Shown here one piece after another: positions 31,560 to 41,200 of a stretch of DNA of 64,000 bases. A program made the translations under genes and the position numbers. Each line of letters starts with the position of its first letter. The stretch's first letter is position 1. The DNA is from Phaonia tiefii (taxonomy: Eukaryota > Arthropoda > Insecta > Diptera > Muscidae). Where the stretch lies: assembly GCA_963931995.1 (NCBI GenBank), contig OZ008369.1, positions 2,170,001 through 2,234,000 on the forward strand, given 5' to 3'. The notes beneath the pieces were generated by a model, which had not been told where the DNA came from, made no database searches, and saw only the letters and a program-made list of their open reading frames with translations.

Positions 31560-31950
31560 CTTAATTTATTTAAAAAGGAATAACAGCATAACTTTGTTTT
31601 TAATCAATAACATTTAAGATTAAAATAAATATATTATTGTTTTTACATAAATTCATTTTCCTTTTAATGTCTGAGAAATTGCTGGCGAAATAATTCAAAT
31701 AGGTTAATTAACATTTTTCCTATATCAATTTAAACTTTAAAATGCTCTCCTGAAAAGTTGCAAAAACACACTTATGCTGTTATGCCTTGTAACCACAGAA
31801 ATGTTGCCAACCAAAAAAAAACATTTTCCAAAAGTATTGGTAACACTTTTTGTTCAATCCGAAAGTTGTACATGGTACCATTTCAAATACGGATCGGAAA
31901 GAACTTTCGTGTAGTTTTAAATTTCGAATCGAATTACTTAGTAGGGGCCC

Positions 31951-34199
31951 TGAATACAGGGATTTAACTATAAAAGTATAACTTTTTGGATCGTAGAGGT
32001 CCGTGCGGGAATTTTTTTTTTTGTTTTGCGTCGCATGTATTTAGTTACTCCTCGATTTTATAAAAAAACGTACGAAAGCTGGAGAAACATAAATAAACCG
32101 GTAGGAATACGAAATCCTTACAAAGCTTTTTCGTGAAACCTTTAGAGAACTTACCTTAGTAAAATGATGCACGTCTATAAAACAAAAGCTGGTTATTAAA
32201 TTATATTTATTAATATTTTATTTTGTTTTCTGTTTTTTTTTGCACTTATATATTATAATATAAGATCGCATTTTTTTATATATTCTGTTTCTGTTGTATT
32301 CAGTTTTGTGTTGTTTGTTTAAGCTGTATATATTTTGTTGTTGTTAGTTTACTATCATTCTTTGCTTTACTTTTATTTTATTATTTTTAAAATTGCATTA
32401 ATTTCCTTTTATTCATATTGTTTTAGACGAGAGAATATTATCGGTTTGTTCAATTAACATGATCTGTAAAAAAAAATATGTGGAAAAACACAATGGCCAC
32501 AAAAAATACATTATAACTTGATATCTGATCCTGATTTAGAATTTTTTTTTAAATATACAAATAATGAGAGCCTTCAAAAAAGTAGACTGCAGTGCGGAGC
32601 TACAGTTACGCTTAATTTGTTTAAATATAAAGGTGTTGTACAATCAATATTTTTTAATGTTCAATATAAATGAATTGGATTTGAATAGAGTAATGTGTGG
32701 ATAATGACATACATGTTGAGGCTCTCGAATCGATAACGTTTTAGCGAGATTTTAATCATACGATTTAAAACATGTTTGTTTCATAAAGAATCTTTTTGTT
32801 TCTATATAGATATATATGTTTGTATTGTTCCTTTCTTTTCCGGTATAGTAAGCGAAAATTGTCTGTAATGTTTAAATTGTAGTGATTTTCGGTCTGTATT
32901 TAAAAGTTTCATAAATATTATTTGCTGCCATTTAACCTCAGTTTCCTCTTCTATTCATCGTTAAGGGACTTGACTATGTTACGAAAAAGAGGAATTGTCT
33001 TTTGTAATTAAAATTTTGAGTTTTGCTGTTTCTATTGTTTGTTATTATTAATCTATTTCTTAACTTCATTGTAACCGCTGTCATGCGTTTTTCATCCATT
33101 GACTTTACGGACATCAATGTTTTGTTGTTTTTGTATTTGTAAGTATTGAATATACGTTCATAAAGCAAAAGAGATTTTATAAATATGAATGTACTTTGTT
33201 ATTTCTATATATATGTATATATTTATGATTATATATATACATATGTATATTATCATACTATAACATAAGAATTCTATCGTATGGTATCATATCGATGTTC
33301 ATAAGTTTTATTGAAATCATTTATCATTTCTTATTTTGTGATTTTAGAATAAAGATAATGTGTGTTCGTTATGATATTATGTGATTTTGTTGTTATATTT
33401 TTCTGTCGGCTTTATTTGTTTTTATTGTTGCTGTTGATCTCAAGTAATATTTATTGTATTTTATTGCGCATATTTCAATAAATACTCAATTCTATTCATA
33501 TTATATAGTATTTAATTATTTGTTCGTTAAATTTTTTATATTTTATATGAAAATTAATGTTATACATGATTTCTGTTGCTTCATCTTGATTTGTTTGATC
33601 TTTCTTTCTTCTCTTTATATAGTATTTATAATTGAATTACATATATGTATATGATAGATTGATTCCTTTATAAAATACTTGTATTAATGTTTTCAGCAGT
33701 GTTTCAGTTTTGGTTATTATTTTTGTAAGAGTATAGCAGTGTTTAAAATGATGGCTTCATATTTAAAAAAGTAAATTGTGGGGAACTTGTCTTCAGTCAT
33801 TAACCTTCCAAAATGGTTGTTCAAATATTCATTCCACAAGAATACCTAAAAAATATAAACAAATTTAATCAATTAAAAACTTCCAATATTACTTCTTCTT
33901 GTTTTTTAATTCCTTTTTATATCAATTATTTAATAAATATTACTATATTAATAAATATTATTATACTAATAAATAGTAAGATATTAATTTTGGGGTCAAT
34001 TTCACGGTAAGAAGCAAAGCCAAGTCAAAATGCTTGAATTCGATGGGCGAATCGATTACGCAATAACACATGAATCGATGGGAGCAGTTTGATTCAACAG
34101 CGTTTAAAATATATCACTTTATGTTATCACTTTAAATCACGACAAATTTGCACGCTGCAATTAATTTACAATTAATTTTTTTTTTCATAAACAATGGCC
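31951..34199. other. AT-rich sequence without recognised gene
   Basis: About 2.2 kb of T-rich + strand with TTGTTGTTGTT runs and many TTTATT strings (AATAAA on the minus strand). AT palindromes lie near 33205-33255. It has the texture of a fly UTR, intron or intergenic spacer. No coding or RNA feature can be supported. It could be displaced 3' flank of Unr, but nothing proves it. Confidence 0.5.
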
Positions 34200-34252
34200 A
34201 GATAACTGGATAGACATTTTTCAAGAACACGGAAGTCCAAAGAGGACACTCT

Positions 34253-37200
34253 TTGTATCTATCTGTTAAAGATCTGAGTTTTTTAAACATTATATCTGTA
34301 AATATTAGAAGTGTATCTTCAATTAATAAATTCAACATATTTAAAAATTACATAAGCCAAATGTGGAAAATATCGGAAATAATTGCTGTTCAAGAGACTT
34401 GGTTCTGCGGGCAATACTTAGATTTGTATTCCATTAAAGATTTTAGAGCAATACATTGACATCGAATTGACGGATACGGTGGAACAATTTATGTAAATTT
34501 GAATTTAAAGCAAATGAACAAAAGTGATGAAAATGTTGATATAATTGCCATCGAACTGCCTAATGTGATACTTAATAATAAGAAAATTGTTGTTACTTCC
34601 ATATATCGTTCACAGAAATGTAAGCTCAATGTCTTTTTGGCGAAAATGGAAACAGTTCAACAGGTTGGGTCTCTTTCAACATTACTCGTTGGCGATGTCA
34701 ATTAGACTTAGCAAAGAATAGTAAAGATTAAAGATCATTAGTCAATCTTTTAAATGAATTTGATATGTACACCTGTCATAATCATATTACCAGACCAAAA
34801 AGTATAACGTCAATTGATTGGGTTTTTCTGTATTGAGAGGTTCACTGTATTGAGAACAATTTGTCTGATCACAATATACTAAGCTGTGGTATATATCTGA
34901 ATAATGCTATTGATAAGTGTGTTACAGTCTCGAGAACAAAAATTCAATATGTGAAATTCGGTCAAATCATGAACACCCCCTTACCCCCTTTAACCCTTCT
35001 GCACAATTTGTGTCAAAATGACCCAATTTTGAAGAACAAACGGCTAAAATCATGTGTTCGGATGGCTACACGTTTATACAACTTTTTCATATCCTCAGTC
35101 AGGGCCATCTGCTAGATTTTACATAAAAAAAATTTTTTCGGGACTAGCCAATTTCTTTTCATTACATTTTAAATAGTTTACCTACGCGTATTAAATTTGT
35201 GGGTCATTTTGACCACCAATGCTCGCAAATCCTTCTGCGAAAAGAGTTATAGCAAAGATCCAGGAAGCTGTAATAGCCGACACTCCCAGTTCATCGAAGA
35301 TCATTCAATTTCAAGATTCTCCCTCATGCCTTTTGGGTAATTGGGAAAAAGACAAAGATGTTTTTGTTTGTCCACATATCAAAAACTTAAGCAAGCATTC
35401 AATCCTTCGCAATACATGCAAAAATTGTTTACGCAAACAACATTATGTGTAAAACTATAAGCAGACAGAATTAATCTTCTTGTCTTAAAATAAATTTTGA
35501 ATTTGAAGAAATAAAAAATAATAAAAAGAAAATTTAGTTTACCATTATACGGATGGGTTTTTGATATTGGGTCAAATTGACCCACAAATTGTTTATGAGG
35601 GGTATAACCTGAATTTGTGCAGAAGGGTTAAATAATGTTGGTGATTCAGTTGTTTTGTGTGAGGCTTTTACAAATACAATGATTTCTGCAACATCACAGA
35701 GAACAGAAACCATATCTACTGTGGAAGACAGCCGTAGAAATATTGCACCATGGATGACAGAACGTTTGTTATCAATAATATTATACAAGGATAGAATTCT
35801 AAAGCGAAAGCGCAAAAGGCAAAGAAACCTTGTAGTAAGGACAATTTGAAGAGGATATGTACGGTAATTAAAGTGTGTAGTATCCAACTGATGGAAAATT
35901 ATTATTCATACAATCCTAAGTCGAATTGAAAGAATGTGATATCTTTCATAAAACTCAAAAGTGAATTTATGTATAATATCAATAAGTATATTTTGGATGA
36001 ATAAATAAATAATAAAAATAAAATTTCTTAATAATGAGCTTGGTCGAAATAGCAAACCAATTTCGGAAATTATTACTGAGTATAACAATGCCATAACAGA
36101 TTATCAGGAGAAGGCCTCAGCATTCAGCAACCATTTCTTTGACTAAATAGAGATTTTAAAAAATAGTGTAGAACAGCAAGTAGATAATGACATAAATATG
36201 TTTAAATACATATCACATAAATATGTGACATAAATATGTTTTTGCATGGTAGATCACAAATTGAACAAGTTATTGGTTCTTGAACTCGAAGAAAAATCCA
36301 GGATATGATGAGATACATAACTTCTAAAATGTTGCAAGTAAGGAAAGTTGATACTGCTGAAATATTGAAAAGAATCTTTAACGATATGATCAAGACTACA
36401 AAGTGCCCAAGGGTTTTAAAGATACACAAGATCATACCAATACTTAAAGTACCAACCTCCAAAAATATAGCCGATTTTAGACCAGTTGCATTATTATCTG
36501 TTATCGACAAAATATTTGAAAAATTGATGTTCGAATAATTCGAAATTACCTTCATGAAAATAATATACTATATGAGTACCAGTTTGGCTTTAAGAAAGGA
36601 TCGGGAACAGGAGAAGATGTTGTGAATGTTATGGAATATGTATGTGGAAGTATAGATGAAGGATATAAAGGCGTGGCAGGAGTATTCTTCGATTTTTCTA
36701 AAGCATTTGACTTGGTGGATCATAATGTTCTGGTAAAAAAGTTAAAATATATTGGACTGTCATATGACACCTTGGACCTTTTTGGTGATTATTTGCAGAG
36801 CAGGGCCCAGTTTGTACAAGTTGTAAAATACAACAACAATATGTTACATGTACGTCATGAAGTTCCTCAGTGAAGCGTCCTTGGTCCTTTGCTTTTTAAA
36901 ATGTATATTAATGATTTAAGGAATATCGCATTTAATGGAAAAATGTATATGTTCGCGGACGAAATATCGTCGTTCCGAAGTTATCTTCTCGTATCTCCAA
37001 AAATCTTCTCGTACTCCATAATATCTCAGAAACCATAAGAGATAGGGGCATGGAGATTAAACAGATGGATAGATCTAAAAAAAATTATCCCAGGAAATAG
37101 TCTTCTCATTTTTTTTGATTTTGTGATATAGTATTTGTGATTGAGTATGATGCTGCAATTTTGTCTGAATTTGGAGGAATCAATAAATTGGTTCTAAATT

Positions 37201-37850
37201 CAACGAAGACCAAATTTATTAAATTTAGACCAGCTTCCACCAGGAACGACGTTGCAGTCAGTGTGTATGTGAATGGTGCACTTATTATGTGAAATATCTA
37301 GGAATTACATTGACCCAACATTTGTTGTGAAATTCTCATATTGCTGATGTGAGGACTATAGTATCTGCAACCACGGGTTTGTTATACAAGTTCCGAAATA
37401 AATTGAGAACTGATATTAAAATGTTAGATATATAACTCACTTATACATTCAAGATTAACATACATCCCATTGGCGTATGGAAACTGAGTTAGAAAATCTT
37501 TAAAATCCTTGCAGTAGACACAAAATAAAGCTATTGCGATACTCTACACTTAACTTGTATAAACACAAAATCTAAAAATATTTTACCAATCAAAGGACTG
37601 TACAAGCAACAACTGTTGTTGTATGTGTTTCAGTCAACAAGAGGTTATGTTGGCAGAACTATATTATTTAACCAAAATGCAGACAGAACCGGAAGGAACA
37701 CAAGGCAAGCTCAAACCTTAGAAATTAAAAGATGCAGGTTGGATCTTACGAAAAAGCGTATTGGCTTTGCTGGACCAAGAGAATACAATAATTTGTCGGA
37801 AAGATTAAAAATATATCAGGTATATCCTCTTTTAAACAGCAATTGAAAAT
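34253..37850 (+). pseudogene. LINE endonuclease and reverse transcriptase, many stops
   Basis: Endonuclease: ISVNIRSVSSINKFN (motif I), EIIAVQETWFCG (catalytic Glu), GGTIYVNLNL and STLLVGDVN (GDxN). SDHNIL (SDH) is at 34863. RT: LKIHKIIPILKVP, FRPVALLSVIDKIFEKLMF, YQFGFKKGSGTGEDV, GVFFDFSKAFDLVDHNVLVK (motif A), then a QGS-like block whose Gly is lost (SVLGPLLFKMYINDL) and MFADE (degenerate YADD). C-terminus: RRQAQ-type block KRCRLDLTKKRIGFAGPREY then NNLSERLK. The clade is not decided. Confidence 0.85.
34994..35627 (+). mobile_element. 634-bp piggyBac element keeping only the C-terminal domain
   Basis: TTAA duplications lie at 34990-34993 and 35628-35631. Termini are CCCTTCTGCACAAATT-type on both sides. 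The internal motif TGGGTCAAAATGACCC recurs in both orientations. An open stretch (35219-35449) encodes a piggyBac C-terminus ending in a cysteine-rich domain (CPHIKNL, CKNCLRKQHYV). The catalytic part is gone. It is inserted in a LINE at position TTAA. Confidence 0.93.
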
Positions 37851-38070
37851 ACATTTAATAAGTAATATGGAAACTCTAAGTTTTTGAAATTTAATTAAAT
37901 TAAAGCAAATTATGTAGTATTTATTACTACTAATTGTCATTGTTATTACAAGATTTATTGTAAAATAGTAGTTGCCAGTTAGCCTCAACAAAGCCTTTAA
38001 GGCGCTGGGGGTTTAAATTTAAATATGTAATGAAATATATCTGTAAACTTTTTTGTAATAAATAAAAAAA

Positions 38071-38266
38071 GTGTTCAATATGAACCAAGTCCTTATTTAC
38101 CGCTTAATCGTAGGACAAAGCGAAACTGTGTGCGGCATGTGAGAAAATTGAAACGGTTAACCGGTTGTATGTCGCTTCAAAACCCGATTAGAAAATCGAG
38201 TATAACTGGAACTCAAATAATAAGATATATGAAACAATTTTTAACGGCCTGCTTAGTGTTTTATAA
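38071..38266 (-). other. Unr 3' UTR start, up to LINE tail
   Basis: This is the segment between the inferred Unr stop (38267) and the A-tail of the convergent LINE. I find no AATAAA or ATTAAA on the minus strand here. The first minus-strand AATAAA strings occur inside the LINE (37954-37959 and 37920-37925), so transcript cleavage may use LINE sequence or lie elsewhere. Confidence 0.5.
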
Positions 38267-41200
38267 TTAATTGTTCATGTTAATTTTAACTAAAGTAAAA
38301 GGCACCTTCATCGTACTTTAGAAATAAGCATCTTTTAAAATATACAAATTGTATTTACCTGGAATGCGTGGTAAGCGTGCTTGAGTCGAGAAACCCTTTA
38401 CTTGCGGGCCCTTTGGGGCTCTAATGACAATCAAACGCGGCAATGTGTCATCGGTCAATTTAAGTCGGGAAATTAAACGGTCAGGGCGATCATTAATTTT
38501 TAAAACATTACAAGCCGACGACTTTCCGTTGCGCTTAAAAATACAAAGAAAAATAGGCATGAAGATCTGTTTGCAAATAAGTACACATTTCCTTCCTACC
38601 TGATTTGTAACTACTGAAAACTCCACTGTATCGCCAGGATGCAAAGATACAGCATTACCTTGTACTTCAGACATGTGAAAGAAGAGTTTCTTGCCATCTT
38701 CTATTTCATAATTAAGAAACCCAAATTGACCTTTGATGGAATCAACTGTGGCACGTTTCTTCTGACGCACAGCATTTATTTCAGCAGCGCGTCCAGTTTC
38801 GTCAATCGTAAATGTTACCAAATCGCCTTTCTGCAGCAAATCGCGTTTATTCACCAAACTTGTAATTCCAAATTCATGCTGTGACAATACTTGGGTACGC
38901 GTTTCATCCAAAACTTCAATTAAACCTGCATACTCCTGTTGATCGGGGTTAATACAACGCAATGGACGTGCGACAACGCCATTGTTAACTCCCTCAAGCA
39001 CTGCCGGCTGTGGTATGGATCCTTTTGGCAAAGTACGCACATTTTCAGCTGGTAAACAGTTACCCGAAACAGAAGTATTGCCATTTGGAGATAGGGTGTA
39101 TTCAACTTCTTGACCCAGTTCCAACCAATTGGTGTTACCGACATAATTACTGAAATGGAAAAACACCTCCTCGTCGTGGGACAATGTTTCAATGAAACCA
39201 AAATTCTCTTTAATTACGGCAATAAAGCCACGATAAATCGGTTGGCCAGGTTCAACGGCTGACATGTTGTTGTTTTCCAACTTATTGTAGTCCTCAATCT
39301 TTGGCGTTTGAATCATTTGATTGCTACCCATTGACAAATAGCCATTTTGAGTGGGTATGAGCATGCTTCCTCCGCCAATACCTCCCATAATACCGTTGGT
39401 GGTGTGCTGGTTTAATAATGCCGATGGATCATTATTTTGGTTAAGAATAAGATGTTGGTGTAGCTGTGCTGGTTGCTGAAGTTGTGGATTCGTTGTATTA
39501 GTTGCCAATTGTTGTTGTAATGCCTGCTGCTGAGAGAGCTGCTGAGGTTGCTGCTGTTGGGGTGGTTGTGATTGGAGCATCGTTGGCATGCTACCTGGTT
39601 GCATTGTATGTAAGTGCTGGACATTAACAGCAATCAATTCTTTATTTCTTTTTACCTAAAACCAATTTGCCAACACAAATGTGTATAAGAAGACTGATTG
39701 CAAAAAATCTTTCTTACATACCAAATATATATCAAATCGTACACGGTCTCCAATTCTTGGTGGTTTTTCGCAGTCTTTAAGGAAATACATAATAGTCTTT
39801 TTAAGTTCACCATGATCATAGGTAATTACACCCCCTTCAACACGATCTTGAGACTTTACCGGGCTTTTGGGGGCCTCCCGAGTAACAAACCCTTAAAACA
39901 ATCTGTATTAGGTTGTGTGCCTGTAATATTAGCTGGTTGAACTTACCTTCAATGTTGTTAGCTACTAAAGTTTCGAATTGCACAGTGCCGAGGGGTAAAT
40001 GCTTAATACGTATAGCATGTAAACGTGATGTATTGTAGGGTACACCTTGCTCTTGGACAACTGTAAATTCTACTTCATCGTTTACAGTGATTTCGCGGCT
40101 CTAAATAGGAAAAACAAACAACATTCCTAACGAAATCTTTTACGATGAATGTTAATAGCATGACGTACCGTATCCAAAACTTCTGTATAATGAAAAAATA
40201 TGCGAACATTGCGTTCCACGCTTCTAATGAAACCGAAGCCTTCCTTTAATGAAGCAATAACGCCTTGTTCACGTTTTTCACCAGAAACCTTGAAAGTCTC
40301 ATCGAGTAAGGATATAGAAGTGGCACGCTGCAATTGATCGCGCCGATCAGTGGCCAATAAAAATTGTACCCAATCGCCATGACGTAAAGTGAAATCACCC
40401 TTCTATAGAGAAGTACAATGTGGCATGATCTTGTTTTAAAAATATAGAAATTTCAGCTAGACTCACCTGATCTTTGTCACCAAATGGTACTTCTACCTCC
40501 GAATAATCCGGGGCTCTATAACGGATGCGACCAGGTAATGGATCATTGGTTTGCCTAGCTGGATTATTACGATCCAAAGGTTTCAGAACTTGTCCCTTGT
40601 AAGTGGTAGTGTCTACGTCTTCAAAAATAACCGAGCCGGGCGGCAAACGTGTTATGTTGCAGGCAAACTCACGTCCCTTAATTGAATATGATTATTTTAT
40701 AATTATAGAATTATTATGAATGTTTAGTGAAAAAGAGTCATATTTACTTTTTCACTTACGGTGCGAGTTTGAATTGTAAATTCAACATCGTCGCCAGGAC
40801 GTAGTTCCACATTACCTTCGGCTTCAGAGAAATGAAAGAAAATTTCTTTTACAACATCGGCACGTTCGATAAAACCAAATGATTCCTTCATAGAGCAAAC
40901 CACACCGCGGTATTTAACGGGTTGCGCTGGATTTTCCAAGCGAATATGACAAGCGCCCAAGTTTCCTCTGCAACAAAAAGCACAGTTATGATTTACATGT
41001 GAATGCCCTTTATTTCATAGTGATTTTTAAAATTTACTAATAACGTATTTTTCGTTGTTTCTGTTTTCAGTATTTGATTATATAAAAAAACAGGTTCACT
41101 TGCCTTTGGTTGGTAGCAATTTGAAAGCTTACTTTGTCACCAGCCCTCAAATTAACATTCCCCTCAACATCGTCTTTGGTATAGGGCAAGAAAAAGCATT

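Larger units (their letters stand above)
28135..31798 (+). mobile_element. 3.66-kb DNA transposon, 4-bp AAAT duplication
   Basis: Ends are CTGTGGTCACAAGGCATAAC and, on the right complement, CTGTGGTTACAAGGCATAAC, both continuing AGCATAA. The 4-bp duplication AAAT lies at 28131-28134 and 31799-31802. Variants of GGAATAACAGCATAACTCGAG recur many times in 28140-28670 and 31375-31590, a dense set of subterminal repeats. It encodes one long transposase-like protein. Four-base duplications are known for Sola and Chapaev (CMC) elements; which one applies needs a profile search. Confidence 0.87.
27285..31950. mobile_element. putative inverted-repeat element enclosing the 3.66-kb transposon
   Basis: The left sequence GGGTCCTAACTATGTAACTC then GATTCGAAA recurs inverted on the right (complement GGGCCCCTACTAAGTAATTC then GATTCGAAA). 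No target duplication is evident. Between this left end and the inner element (27300-28130) there is AT-rich sequence, with a direct repeat of TTTTATATTATTAATTAA near 27490-27530 and no gene. A weak call. Confidence 0.45.
34200..38070 (+). mobile_element. LINE on plus strand, split by piggyBac MITE
   Basis: Endonuclease (34253-34970), linker (35632-35850), RT (36305-37270) and C-terminus (37600-37850) of one non-LTR retrotransposon can be followed in order. They are broken by stops and by a piggyBac element at 34994-35627. The 3' end reads GTAATAAATAAAAAAAG near 38056-38071, a polyadenylation signal and A-tail. About 165 bp of foreign sequence also interrupts the YADD region (36968-37130). 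It faces Unr tail to tail. Confidence 0.83.

Noticed and set aside
33190..33260. AT-rich palindrome that could fold as a microRNA precursor
   Set aside because: It is a simple TATATG repeat without a plausible mature strand; base composition alone explains it.
39412..39633. 73-codon Ser/Asn/His-rich frame on the minus strand
   Set aside because: It is an alternative frame of the Gln-rich segment of Unr exon 10.
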